A stretch of DNA of 45,963 nucleotides from Sedimentisphaerales bacterium (GTDB lineage: Bacteria; Planctomycetota; Phycisphaerae; Sedimentisphaerales; SM23-30): NCBI GenBank assembly GCA_016928435.1, contig JAFGKT010000055.1, positions 1 to 45,963 of the forward strand, in the 5' to 3' direction. Made by a program: the position numbers and the translations under genes. The notes under the pieces are model-generated. The model saw only the letters and a program-made list of their open reading frames with translations. It was not told where the DNA came from and made no database searches. This document shows positions 33,371-41,615 of this stretch, one piece after another (position 1 is the stretch's first letter; each line of letters begins with the position of its first letter).

Positions 33371-34432
33371 TTAGCGATATTTGTCCCAAAGTTCCAGCCA
33401 CCTTCGGCCGTCGTCAACCGAATCCCCCATCAAATTGAAAATATACCGCGTGTCAGGATGAGAATTCTCAATCAGCGTCGCTATGCGTTCCTCGTCTATC
33501 CAAGCCAAAACGTGAACCGGAGCATCAGCACCGTTAAAATGCTCCAAAAGCGGTTCGTAGCCGCGTTTGGACGCAACACGATTGAAGCCGTAAAAATTGG
33601 GAATCTTCTTGAACGACGCAAACTGATGTTCCGCGTCCGCGCAACAGTGCATACCAATACCGCCAAAAGTCTCCGCCAAATCAATCATCTCCGGCAGACA
33701 AAACTCCTCGAACATAGCTGTGTTCATGATGCCGCATTCATCGTTAGACATCCAAGGCCCCATGTCCGGCGGACACCAACTCCCCGGACAATGACAAGGA
33801 CTCAAATTGCCAAACTCTTTCCGCAATTCAATAAGAAACGCCTTAAACAGCTCCGCGCACTTATCCACCAGCCGCTTCACCGCCTGCTTCTCTTGCGGGT
33901 CCATCATCGCGATCAGCATACTTTCCTTCTGCCAGATCAACGCCGCTGTGTCGAAACCCGTCTGCATGTCCGGCGGACCCAAATACACATCATCTCCCAA
34001 CTCTTTACGCAACGCGTCACCCATCTCGAAAATGCGATATAGACTCGGCGTCTTCCAAATGTCTGGCACCTCCAATTGATCCGCCTCTGCCGCCGTGCTT
34101 ACCAGCGGCAAAGCACAAGCAGGACTGTCCTCGTAAACATGAACATCACAACCAAAGGCGGCCGCATAAAGATGAGTGCCGCTCACCAGCTTCGCGCAAG
34201 CCACACCGTCGTCTTCTGTGACTGCGTGCAATGATTCAGCCCGACGATAGTCATCAATAAAAATCCCTAACCAATCCTTCACCGGTTTGTCGCTGAGCAA
34301 GAAACTCCCCCCACGCATCTCCCAAGCAGGTGTCCTCGAAGCTATACAAATAAACCCATGGCCCTCAAATGGCCCCTTACGATAAATGTTGTCGAGAAAC
34401 CCAACGTTCCGAGCAAGACGGTTCTGACTCAT
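33371..34432 (-). CDS. Uroporphyrinogen decarboxylase-like protein
   Basis: 353 residues from ATG 34432 (AGGA upstream); a TTG three codons earlier is rejected. The fold pattern is that of the URO-D superfamily: LGPPDMQTGFDTAALIW, DPQEKQAVKRLVDKCAELF, MSNDECGIMNTAMFEEFCLP and the H-x-C motif in GIGMHCCADAEHQF, where MtaA-type enzymes bind zinc. The N-terminal Arg-rich HemE motifs are absent, so heme synthesis is unlikely. It is only distantly similar to the URO-D-like protein at 2337. It is divergent from an AraC-type regulator with a 134-bp shared region, which suggests substrate-controlled expression. The substrate is unknown; sugar-linked or demethylation roles are possible. Confidence 0.78.
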   Translation of the reverse strand: MSQNRLARNVGFLDNIYRKGPFEGHGFICIASRTPAWEMRGGSFLLSDKPVKDWLGIFIDDYRRAESLHAVTEDDGVACAKLVSGTHLYAAAFGCDVHVYEDSPACALPLVSTAAEADQLEVPDIWKTPSLYRIFEMGDALRKELGDDVYLGPPDMQTGFDTAALIWQKESMLIAMMDPQEKQAVKRLVDKCAELFKAFLIELRKEFGNLSPCHCPGSWCPPDMGPWMSNDECGIMNTAMFEEFCLPEMIDLAETFGGIGMHCCADAEHQFASFKKIPNFYGFNRVASKRGYEPLLEHFNGADAPVHVLAWIDEERIATLIENSHPDTRYIFNLMGDSVDDGRRWLELWDKYR

Positions 34433-34495
34433 AATGGACAATCCTGCGAAAGAATAAATTTATCAATATTGCGCACAACTATTTTCTAGCATTAT

Positions 34496-34513
34496 TAGCT
34501 TATCATAGCTTAT
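34496..34513. promoter_or_regulatory. Direct repeat, candidate AraC-type operator
   Basis: TAGCTTAT occurs at 34496-34503 and again at 34506-34513, exactly one helical turn apart, in the divergent region between the URO-D-like and AraC genes. TATAAT (34511-34516) overlaps its right end. Direct repeats in phase are the usual binding pattern of AraC-family proteins. Confidence 0.5.
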
Positions 34514-34566
34514 AATACCATGTAAATGGCAGTTTTAATCAATTAGTTGTCAAATATGCGCATAAA

Positions 34567-35364
34567 ATGAATTATTTCAACGATCTAACCTTTATCAGCG
34601 CCGACATCATCCCTCATTGCCCCGTGGTAATGGATGCCTGCTTCCCTAACATCTACAGCTTAGAGTATATTGCCGCTGGACGCATGGCTTTCGGTGTAGA
34701 TCATGGCCCCCAAACCATCCTCGACCGTCCAACTGCTCATTGGCACCATCCCAAACATTCCTATCAATACGGAGCTGCCGACTCAAAAGGTTGGCATCAT
34801 TACTATGTCACTTTTCAAGGCCCCCGCGCCAGGAGATTCCTCGAACAGGGAATAATGCCCTTGTCCAAGACAGGCTATCTGCCCGTGGCTCAACCACTGG
34901 CTTTTAGCGAAGTCTTCGAACAGTTGGTTCGCATTGTCCAGCGGCACGACCCGCACCACCGCAGCCGCGCAGTCGTACTCCTCGAACAATTGCTATGCCT
35001 CCTGAGCGAGTCCGCACGCGACGCCAAAACCGATTCCCCTCATGCCGTAGCCATAAAACGTCTCGCCAAACGTATGTGTAATCATCCCTACCAGCAGTAT
35101 TACCCCGACCACTGCGCCGCCAAACTCCATGTCTCCATCAGTCATTTTCGCAGATTATTCAAGGCCCACACCGTCCATGCGTTTCATGATTTCGTCTTGC
35201 TCTGCAAAATGCGAAAAGCCGCCGCCGAACTGCGCCATCTAAATCGACCAATAAAAAACATCGCTCGCCGAGCCGGTTACCCAGACCCAGCCCAGTTCAG
35301 CAAACTATTCAAAGCCAAAATTGGTCTGTCCCCTCTGCAATATCGCATGACCCTTCCCCAATAA
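34567..35364 (+). CDS. AraC-family transcriptional regulator
   Basis: 265 residues, ATG 34567. The N-terminal 150 residues are a cupin-like sensing domain (LEYIAAGRMAFGVDHGPQTI, WHHYYVTFQGPRARRFLEQG), the type that binds sugars or small ligands. The C-terminal AraC domain has both helix-turn-helix motifs: YPDHCAAKLHVSISHFRRLF, then IKNIARRAGYPDPAQFSKLF, and the closing KAKIGLSPLQYR. It is divergent from the URO-D-like gene and probably regulates it through the TAGCTTAT repeats. In Planctomycetota such regulators often accompany carbohydrate genes, but no glycan enzyme is next to it here. The effector is unknown. Confidence 0.9.
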   Translation: MNYFNDLTFISADIIPHCPVVMDACFPNIYSLEYIAAGRMAFGVDHGPQTILDRPTAHWHHPKHSYQYGAADSKGWHHYYVTFQGPRARRFLEQGIMPLSKTGYLPVAQPLAFSEVFEQLVRIVQRHDPHHRSRAVVLLEQLLCLLSESARDAKTDSPHAVAIKRLAKRMCNHPYQQYYPDHCAAKLHVSISHFRRLFKAHTVHAFHDFVLLCKMRKAAAELRHLNRPIKNIARRAGYPDPAQFSKLFKAKIGLSPLQYRMTLPQ

Positions 35365-35391
35365 TCGCCCCAGGTAATTTTGCCCAGCCGC

Positions 35392-35420
35392 TTGTATTTA
35401 CCCCGCCAGTGTGTTATACT
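35392..35420 (+). promoter_or_regulatory. Promoter of the ferritin-like gene
   Basis: TTGTAT (35392-35397), 17 bp, TATACT (35415-35420). The leader of about 90 nt contains a GGGCAA/TTGCCC stem (35467-35472 and 35489-35494) and ends in GGAGG before the ATG. Confidence 0.65.
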
Positions 35421-35515
35421 TTAACACTCGAACTAACTCAATAGGGAGCTAGAGATAGAAACTCTCGGGCAATGTCGCCCCCAATGCGTTGCCCAATACT
35501 ATCGGAGGACCAACC

Positions 35516-35980
35516 ATGGCCACCTTCCAAACCGTAGAAGAACTTCTGGACTTCGCTATGCAGTTGGAGGAACAAGACCACGCTTTCTATCGCCAATGCG
35601 CCGACAAACTCACCGGCCAACCCGCCGCCGCCGTGTTTGAAGAACTAGCCCAAGACGAAGACTGCCACTTCAACACCCTAGAAGACATCAAACAGCAACG
35701 CCGTAAACTCGATATCCCCAACAAAAAAACCACCAGAAAACTCCAGCATTACATGCTCGAAGAAGACCTTGCCCGCATACCCGACGACAGCGAAAACGAT
35801 GCCGACTGGATCTTCCGCCTAGCTATCGCCAAAGAAAAAATGGCCTTCCAACTCTACACCGACCTAATGAACGAAACCTCCCACAAAGAAATGGCCCAAA
35901 CCCTCCGAGGCCTTGCCCAGCAAGAAACCGAACACAAAATCATCCTCGAACAACAATACAAAATCCACTGCCGTCAATAA
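35516..35980 (+). CDS. Rubrerythrin/ferritin-like diiron protein
   Basis: 154 residues from ATG 35516, after GGAGG at 35504; the upstream nine-codon extension is rejected. A four-helix bundle is expected: helix 1 has VEELLDFAMQLEEQDHAFY, helix 2 EELAQDEDCHFNTLE with E48-x2-H51, helix 3 IFRLAIAKEKMAFQLY and helix 4 LRGLAQQETEHKIILE with a second E-x-x-H. These are the iron-binding positions of the erythrin subgroup. The rubredoxin Cys4 domain of full rubrerythrin is missing. It probably acts in the cytoplasm in peroxide or iron handling. It stands alone with its own promoter. Confidence 0.85.
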   Translation: MATFQTVEELLDFAMQLEEQDHAFYRQCADKLTGQPAAAVFEELAQDEDCHFNTLEDIKQQRRKLDIPNKKTTRKLQHYMLEEDLARIPDDSENDADWIFRLAIAKEKMAFQLYTDLMNETSHKEMAQTLRGLAQQETEHKIILEQQYKIHCRQ

Positions 35981-36025
35981 AAAGTCTATCCGCATCCAAT
36001 GTGTCATATTATTGACAGACAGCCC

Positions 36026-37342
36026 CTAGATATCACGCAAAGCCATATTCTGCGGCGCTCCACGCATATGCTCCTGCAGTTCGTTCACACGATCACGCAG
36101 CCGCTGCAAACACTCCGTCTCCGCCACCGGAACCGTCTCGCCTTGTGACTCCAAAGCGTCGATTACAAACTTCACCGTCAACGCGCTAACGTCCCGAGCC
36201 GGCTGATACGCGATCGTCTTCTCGTCCGTCATTCGTGTCTCGCTCAGTACTCCCGCTTGACTCAAATCGAACATAATCTGACGTACCAATCGCACTGGAA
36301 TATCCAATTGGTTCGATATCTCGCTCGCCTGACAAGGCGATTGCCCCGTACAAAACCGATCCACCAATTGCTTCGTCACCGCCAAAGAAAGCAGCATACG
36401 AAACGAATGGTTCACCGATGTGGACCCCGGTTCGTATTCGATAGTATCAGCGTTCTGATGCGCAAACGAAATCTCCGCTCCGATCAGCACAATCAACCAA
36501 CTGAACTGCAGCCAAATCAAAAACAAAGGCAAAGCCATAAAACTGCCGTATATCGCCCCATACCGCGATACCCCAATCTGAAAATGTATATAACTCCACT
36601 GCCCGACCTGAAAAAACGTCCCCGCCACAATCCCCGCCACCAGCGCCGACCGAAAACGAACCCGAGTGTTAGGCATGAACATATAACCCAGCGTAAACGC
36701 CAGCCAAAGCACCGCGTAAGGCAATAAACTCAACAAAAACGACAAAAAAGGCCCTATCGCATTTAACAGCCGATACTCCTCAGTCGCCGAGGCCACCTGA
36801 CTGCTAATGTAAACCGTCAGACTGCTCGAAAGTATCAATAGCACCGGACAGATAAGCATAAAACTAAGATAGTCGCTGAACTTCCGCCCCCAGCTTCGCC
36901 CTCGCTGCACACCCCAAATATCGTTGAACGAGCTTTCGATATTACCCAGCACTTTAACAATCGCCCAGAACAAAAGCGCAATACCTACCCCCGCGATTAC
37001 TCCGCCCTGCGCGTTCGCCAGCAGATTACGCGAAAACTCCATCGCCCACGCCAAAACCTCTTCTTGTCCTTCGAACCTCTTCATCAGCTCCGCTTCGATT
37101 CGCGATTCAAACCCCAACCCCTTGGCAATGCCAAACATCATCGCCAGGATCGGTACTATCGAAAGCAGCGTATAATACGTCAACGCCGATGCCCGCAGCC
37201 GACACTTATCTTCGTCAAAACCTTTGATCGCCAATAAAATAATCCGTAACTGACGAATCAAAATCGATTTGCCCCGCGGAATGTCACGCAACCGAATCTG
37301 CCATATGTCATGCTTGACAAATTTCATGAATTTACTAACCAT
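36026..37342 (-). CDS. YihY/BrkB-family membrane protein with C-terminal winged-helix-like domain
   Basis: 438 residues from ATG 37342 (AGGGAG upstream); the GTG at 37348 overlaps that site and is rejected. Six or more hydrophobic helices: LTYYTLLSIVPILAMMFGIA is the family signature segment (A-x-x-Y-x-x-L-S-x-x-P), followed by GVGIALLFWAIVKVLGNIES, the FNDIWGVQRGR motif and MPNTRVRFRSALVAGIVAG. The family was once called ribonuclease BN, but that activity belongs to another protein; a transport role is likely but unproven. After the membrane part, residues about 310-438 carry a helix-turn-helix-like segment (ASEISNQLDIPVRLVRQIMF) and a coiled-coil tail. This soluble domain is absent from the shortest family members. 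Confidence 0.88.
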   Translation of the reverse strand: MVSKFMKFVKHDIWQIRLRDIPRGKSILIRQLRIILLAIKGFDEDKCRLRASALTYYTLLSIVPILAMMFGIAKGLGFESRIEAELMKRFEGQEEVLAWAMEFSRNLLANAQGGVIAGVGIALLFWAIVKVLGNIESSFNDIWGVQRGRSWGRKFSDYLSFMLICPVLLILSSSLTVYISSQVASATEEYRLLNAIGPFLSFLLSLLPYAVLWLAFTLGYMFMPNTRVRFRSALVAGIVAGTFFQVGQWSYIHFQIGVSRYGAIYGSFMALPLFLIWLQFSWLIVLIGAEISFAHQNADTIEYEPGSTSVNHSFRMLLSLAVTKQLVDRFCTGQSPCQASEISNQLDIPVRLVRQIMFDLSQAGVLSETRMTDEKTIAYQPARDVSALTVKFVIDALESQGETVPVAETECLQRLRDRVNELQEHMRGAPQNMALRDI

Positions 37343-37538
37343 AATCACTCCCTGCCGTCGCTAGCCGTAATCCCTATAAAAAATCCGCCACCCAAATTTC
37401 GTCTCACATCGATTTGCTATTCCGTCCTCAGTCGCCCTTGGCGTTATCACCATCACAACTCGACCGCGAACACAATCCTATCCCTCCACCGCCGCCCTGT
37501 CAATCGCTAAGTAAACAACCCTCGTCTGTGTCGCCTTG

Positions 37539-38423
37539 CTATCCATTGACTTCTTTATATACCTTCCAAAAAACTATTATTATTCCTGTTATCATAAGCA
37601 AAACAAACCACAGCAGGTTTAATGTCAGAGCCAATCGAAACCCCTTGCGTGATTTCAAAACCTTGAATCTACGTAGTTGTATCAGCGCCAAAGTGCCCGG
37701 CCCAAGTATGAACGTCAATGGTACGAGAATCTTAACCCACTCTCCCAGAAATTCCATTATCGCTCGGAAGTACACCACTGCCGCAACTCCGCATGCAACG
37801 CACCATACTACAATATAGCCTATTTCAACCTTACTCAAGTTTAACTGCACTTCCTCCGGCACCTCACTTTTGGTTACCCGAGCATCGAAAATCCCCAAAG
37901 CCTCATTCAGCACTGCTTCATCGTCAAAATACAATCGTCTCTTAACTGAAAACTCTTTGGTTATATATTGCAGCACTTTCAATTCCGGAAACTCCGGATC
38001 ATCCTCTACCGAGTAATCGATTATGTTTTTCCATAAGATCAATTTAGCGTTGCTCATAGAAGAATCTTTACTTAGCCCCTTTTCCTTCAAAAAGATTGTA
38101 GTCTTGGAAAACTTCGCCATGTACGGCACTATCACGCATACGAACATTGTATATCCCAAAGCAAACAACGGTAGGAGCAACAGTACTCGGCAAAACTTAT
38201 CATCATCGATGTTCAGTTTTTTCAACCCCCAATACGCTGCAACTGTCAAAACCACCGTTAGTCCTGTAACACGCAGCACTTTCTTCCACGCGCCTTTCAA
38301 GAGCAAACTGCCGGCATGCTGATCAACAATCTGCGGCTGCTGCCATTTTAATAGTATGTCATTCTTCATACTTTTCCCGTTCCGCTCAGCGAACTCCTCA
38401 ATATCTGCTTTGCCGACTCTCAT
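37539..38423 (-). CDS. Polytopic membrane protein, unknown function
   Basis: 294 residues from ATG 38423; starts at 38369 (MKNDILL) and 38456 are also possible because none has a good ribosome binding site. Two hydrophobic hairpins bracket a soluble middle: VLRVTGLTVVLTVAAYWGL with VLLLLPLFALGYTMFVCVIV near residues 50-105, then a 90-residue cytoplasmic-looking segment with many Lys/Glu (TTIFLKEKGLSKDSSMSNAK, VLQYITKEFSVKRRLYFDDE), then VEIGYIVVWCVACGVAAVVY and two further segments to the C-terminus. The layout resembles membrane proteins with a PH-like (YcxB-type) loop, but no family was recognised. It stands alone on the minus strand. Confidence 0.72.
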   Translation of the reverse strand: MRVGKADIEEFAERNGKSMKNDILLKWQQPQIVDQHAGSLLLKGAWKKVLRVTGLTVVLTVAAYWGLKKLNIDDDKFCRVLLLLPLFALGYTMFVCVIVPYMAKFSKTTIFLKEKGLSKDSSMSNAKLILWKNIIDYSVEDDPEFPELKVLQYITKEFSVKRRLYFDDEAVLNEALGIFDARVTKSEVPEEVQLNLSKVEIGYIVVWCVACGVAAVVYFRAIMEFLGEWVKILVPLTFILGPGTLALIQLRRFKVLKSRKGFRLALTLNLLWFVLLMITGIIIVFWKVYKEVNG

Positions 38424-38841
38424 TAATAGCCGACACGAATTGTACCCTAAAACCATAGCCGCCGCAATCCGCCGCAATCCCTTTCTTTGCGATCTCCCGC
38501 GTTCTTTCGCGGTGAAATCTTCCCTGACCTATCCCCTTACATCGCACTCCAAACCAAACCCAATTCTATCCGGCCCGGGTGGCACCCTTTCGCGAAGCTA
38601 AAGGGTGATCGAATACCAACTGCGTTTCGCATTCCAATTACCTACAAAACTCACACCCGCACCTGCCCCGCCTCTGGCCAATCTAAAATCCGCGTTAATC
38701 CGCGGTTTCAAATTTCCCAACCGTCCGCAATACGTAACTTTCTCTAGCGTATTGAAAAACCGTCCTCATTTTGCTATAATACCCCTTTCTCCATCGTCCC
38801 CAACTTGTTGCCCGGTGACTTCTACAATACACGGTGTTCTA
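38424..38841. other. Gene-free interval with repeat block and promoter
   Basis: It contains a TTTGCGATCTCCCGCGTTCTTTCGCGGTGAAA repeat block (about 38485-38517), a CCCTTT/AAAGGG stem near 38583-38606, an AATCCGCGTTAATCCGCGG block (38688-38706) and the promoter at 38752-38780. The long ORF through this interval in the frame of the next gene is translated repeat, not a protein. Confidence 0.6.
38752..38780 (+). promoter_or_regulatory. Promoter of the GH172 gene
   Basis: TTGAAA (38752-38757), 17 bp, TATAAT (38775-38780). The predicted start is near 38787, about 55 nt before the ATG at 38842, which supports that start over the upstream in-frame ATG at 38605. Confidence 0.8.
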
Positions 38842-40566
38842 ATGAATCTCAATCTTCACAACAAATTCACGACAATCGTAATCCTGCTTGCCATCATAGC
38901 CGCGGTATCGTTTGGCGATATCCACGTAGGTTACGACGCCTACACCGACTGGCAAAATTGGTCCCAACTGCGCCTCGGCATCGACACCTACCTCGCCTCC
39001 AGTTACGACCGCACCGGCCTCAACAACGATTTCTCCCAATACGAATCCCCCGAAGGACTGATGCTGGAAGAAGGCCCCGCCGTCATCCAAACCATTCCAG
39101 GCCCCGGAGTCATCCACCGCTTCTGGATGCCCCACCTCACCGCTGAACAATCATTCCTTGTACGCATCTACTTCGATGACGAACCCACACCCCGCATCGA
39201 CACCTACAGCAACACCCTCCTCGATGGCTCTTACTCTTACATGGCCGCGCCCCTGGTCAACACCTGCGCCGGCGGCCAAGTATCCTATGAACCAATCTAC
39301 TTCCAAAATTCCCTTCGCATCGAAACTGTAAACAAACCCATCCCGCCTGACCAATGGTCTAGAAACCGCCACTATTACCAATATAGCTATTCCACCTTGC
39401 CCGCCAACACCACCGTCCCCGATTACACCGGTACTCTAACCACCGCCCAACAACAGCAGCGCGACGCCCTTGTCAACCTTTGGCAAAACGTCGGCCAACA
39501 TCCAGCCGGCACCAGCACTACCAGCACCATCTTAACCACCTCCGCCCAGTCCATCGATCCTTGTAATTCTCTTGTCCTCGCCGACGTCACCGGCCCAGGT
39601 CTCGTCCGTCGTCTCAATATCAATATCGACCCCTGCGACAACCCCGCCCTCCAAGGCTTACGACTTCGCGTCTATTATGACACCCAACCCAACCCCGCTA
39701 TCGATGTAGCCGTCGGCTTATTCTTCGGAGCCGGCAACAACCGCGCACTCTACACCAGCCTCCCGCTAGGCACCGATTCCCCCGACGGATTCTACTGCTA
39801 TTGGCCTATGCCCTTCGCCGACGCTCTCCGAGTTGAACTCTATAACGCTGCGTCTCAGCCCCTCAGCATCGATGGCGCCAAACTCGAATATGAATCCCAA
39901 CCCATCGACCGCCGTGACTGTTACCTCCATGCCCTTGAATCCAGCTCCCTCAGGCAATCAACCCAAATCTACCACAACATACTTAACGTCACCGGCCAAG
40001 GCCACTACGTCGGCGAACTGCTCTATCTCGATCAGGACAGTTACAGCTTTGGTGTATTGGAAGGCGACGAAGTTATCACCGTGGATGGCCAAAGACAACT
40101 CTTAGGCACCGGCCTCGAAGATGCCTACAACGGCGGCTATTACTACAATTGGGTAGGCGTCAGAACCAACGAGCCCGAAGGTGGCTACCCCCAATCCGCT
40201 ACCCGCCCCTTGAACGGCATCCTCTACGTGCATCGTGAGCTAGGCGTAGAATACGCCCGCGCCGACCAATACCGCTGGCGCATCGCCGATGCCGTAGCAT
40301 TCACCAATTCCATCGATGTCAAAATCGAAAACCGATATGGTATATACGGTGCCCGCTTCACTTCCGTAGCCTTCTATTACCAATTGCCCCATTCCCTGGC
40401 CGACCTCAATGCCGATGGCGCCGTCAACACCATAGACCTCGCCGTCCTAGCCGCAAATTGGCTCCAACAAAACTGCGACACCTGCAACCAAGCCGACCTG
40501 ACCGGCGACAACCAAGTCAACATCCAAGACTTCGCCGCCTTCACCGCAATCTGGACCAACGAATAA
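38842..40566 (+). CDS. Secreted GH172-family (DUF2961) glycoside hydrolase with C-terminal dockerin-like repeats
   Basis: 574 residues from ATG 38842; the promoter just upstream excludes the longer ORF. The N-terminus is a signal peptide (FTTIVILLAIIAAVSFG). The DUF2961 pattern follows: YLASSYDRTGLNNDF, PGPGVIHRFWMPHL, VRIYFDDEPTPRIDTYSNTL, a central RVYYDTQPNPAIDVAVGLFF and ALRVELYNAASQPLSIDGAK. GH172 includes difructose-anhydride synthases and fructofuranosidases/arabinofuranosidases, so fructan or arabinan breakdown is plausible; the substrate is not readable. The C-terminal 55 residues hold two dockerin-type calcium loops, DLNADGAVNTIDLAVLAANW and DLTGDNQVNIQDFAAFTAIW, common in Planctomycetota without cohesins. 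No transporter or other glycosidase is adjacent. Confidence 0.88.
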   Translation: MNLNLHNKFTTIVILLAIIAAVSFGDIHVGYDAYTDWQNWSQLRLGIDTYLASSYDRTGLNNDFSQYESPEGLMLEEGPAVIQTIPGPGVIHRFWMPHLTAEQSFLVRIYFDDEPTPRIDTYSNTLLDGSYSYMAAPLVNTCAGGQVSYEPIYFQNSLRIETVNKPIPPDQWSRNRHYYQYSYSTLPANTTVPDYTGTLTTAQQQQRDALVNLWQNVGQHPAGTSTTSTILTTSAQSIDPCNSLVLADVTGPGLVRRLNINIDPCDNPALQGLRLRVYYDTQPNPAIDVAVGLFFGAGNNRALYTSLPLGTDSPDGFYCYWPMPFADALRVELYNAASQPLSIDGAKLEYESQPIDRRDCYLHALESSSLRQSTQIYHNILNVTGQGHYVGELLYLDQDSYSFGVLEGDEVITVDGQRQLLGTGLEDAYNGGYYYNWVGVRTNEPEGGYPQSATRPLNGILYVHRELGVEYARADQYRWRIADAVAFTNSIDVKIENRYGIYGARFTSVAFYYQLPHSLADLNADGAVNTIDLAVLAANWLQQNCDTCNQADLTGDNQVNIQDFAAFTAIWTNE

Positions 40567-40592
40567 CCCTGACATTATGCGCCAATCGCAAC

Positions 40593-40619
40593 CGTTAGCC
40601 CCCAGGTTCATCCTGGGGG
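40593..40619. repeat. Hairpin repeat C, short form, copy 4
   Basis: The 27-nt GTTAGCCCCCAGG-TTCAT-CCTGGGGGT unit of 24113-24139, preceded here by C. It lies 27 nt after the GH172 stop. It lacks a T-tract, so it is not a standard terminator. Confidence 0.75.
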
Positions 40620-40664
40620 TCACACTAACTAACAAACGCACCACAAATCAACATCAATCCCCCC

Positions 40665-40712
40665 GTAGGGTGGGTAATTTTCGGGCAGAATGCCAGACTG
40701 TTACCCACGCGG
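40665..40712. repeat. Hairpin repeat D, copy 2
   Basis: GTGGGTAA (40670-40677) pairs with TTACCCAC (40701-40708), with an inner GGCA/TGCC. It is headed by GTAGGG and closed by GCGG, as in the copy at 32953. Confidence 0.65.
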
Positions 40713-40742
40713 TTCCTAACCCCCTATGTCTGATGCACGCCC

Positions 40743-40803
40743 CTGGCAGATAGTTTCTTATTAGTGACTATTAGTGTCAATTAGTGGTTCTCTCTGCGGT
40801 TGA
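40743..40803. repeat. Dispersed intergenic repeat A, copy 3
   Basis: CTGGCAG, then TTAGTG units at 40761, 40771 and 40781 (10-nt period), then TTCTCTCTGCGGTTGAA. It is closely related to 271-313. Confidence 0.7.
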
Positions 40804-40963
40804 ACTGCCCCCACATCCAATGCCCAATGGACAGACAATCCCCATCGTAGCTAAAAACGAAATAGGTGGATAGACCCCGCCGTTGGCCGCCAAATTATGC
40901 CGCGCCTTTGCGTCAAAAGCCATTCAATTGTATTGCTCAGATAACCTAAAGCGATTCGCTCGC

Positions 40964-41170
40964 TCACGTATCTTTACGCACTACATTCGCGGCCTTGAAC
41001 CCCTTCTCTCCTTGAACCAGTTCGTAAGCCACACTGTCACCCTCTTGCAGAGTGCGGTGGCCGTCGCCCTGGATCTCACTGAAATGTACGAACACATCAG
41101 CACCTTGGTCGCTGCTGATGAACCCGAAACCTTTTTTGTCATTGAACCATTTTACCGTGCCGTCAGCCAT
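40964..41170 (-). CDS. Cold-shock domain protein
   Basis: 68 residues from ATG 41170, preceded by AAGGAAG; the 24-residue upstream extension is rejected because it covers the leader. [20 protein letters not shown] includes RNP1 (KGFGFI) and is followed by RNP2 (VFVHFSEI) and the closing [18 protein letters not shown]. It is a single OB-fold that binds single-stranded RNA or DNA and is of standard CspA length. It has a promoter at 41231-41259 and a leader of about 55 nt, shorter than the 160-nt thermosensing leader of E. coli cspA, so it may be constitutive. Confidence 0.97.
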   Translation of the reverse strand: MADGTVKWFNDKKGFGFISSDQGADVFVHFSEIQGDGHRTLQEGDSVAYELVQGEKGFKAANVVRKDT

Positions 41171-41230
41171 CTTCAATACTTCCTTCCCGCCCATGGCATA
41201 TGTAACAACCCTAACGATCACCGACCCAAT

Positions 41231-41259
41231 ACTATAACGCAATTTCTCCCAGACTTCAA
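41231..41259 (-). promoter_or_regulatory. Promoter of the cold-shock gene
   Basis: On the minus strand TTGAAG (41259-41254), 17 bp, TATAGT (41236-41231). The predicted start is near 41224. Confidence 0.65.
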
Positions 41260-41615
41260 GAAAATACTATTACACCCCTCTAATCCCCACAATAACCGTA
41301 AATCCATGCCAGACAACCTTTTCCACCCTGCACTACTATTGCCCACTCATAAACCTCCGCTAACCACTCACACAACCAACCGCTAAAACGCAAATACCAG
41401 ACCTGCCCCTAAGCCGGTCCGATAACTAACAGCTTCCCCAAGCGAATCCTAAAATCCACCACCACCATCCTCCACCAGCCCAAACTCAAGCCCAAGCCCA
41501 ATCCCAAACCCAAACCCAATCCCAAACTCAAACTCAAACTCAAACCCACCACGTCCCAACAAGCGCGTTAAGCTAATAATTCAATAGTCAGCAACACCAT
41601 CCCAATCATCGCCCC
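41260..41615. other. Gene-free interval with hexanucleotide array
   Basis: No gene is seen. The main content is the CCCAAA-type array at 41479-41550, described separately. The remainder is C- and A-rich on the + strand with almost no G. Confidence 0.6.
41479..41550. repeat. Hexanucleotide tandem array with G-quadruplex potential on the minus strand
   Basis: Twelve consecutive 6-nt units of form C(C/T)CAAN: units start at 41479 and every 6 nt to 41545. Six in a row (41491-41526) begin with CCC, so the minus strand carries six GGG tracts separated by exactly 3 nt, a canonical quadruplex pattern. The array lies between the stop of the gene at 41616 and the cold-shock promoter. Confidence 0.9.

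Larger units (their letters stand above)
40621..40963. other. Gene-free interval of repeats
   Basis: It holds repeat D copy 2 and repeat A copy 3 and ends near the stop of the cold-shock gene. A short AGCGA/TCGCT stem at 40950-40964 may help to end cold-shock transcription. No gene is seen. Confidence 0.55.

Noticed and set aside
38605..38841. N-terminal extension of the GH172 ORF
   Set aside because: It is translated repeat DNA, and a near-consensus promoter lies inside it.
40883..41386. 167-codon + strand ORF opposite the cold-shock gene
   Set aside because: It is antisense shadow of an unmistakable cold-shock gene.
41479..41550. CRISPR array or chromosome end (telomere)
   Set aside because: Units are 6 nt with no spacers, and genes continue on both sides.
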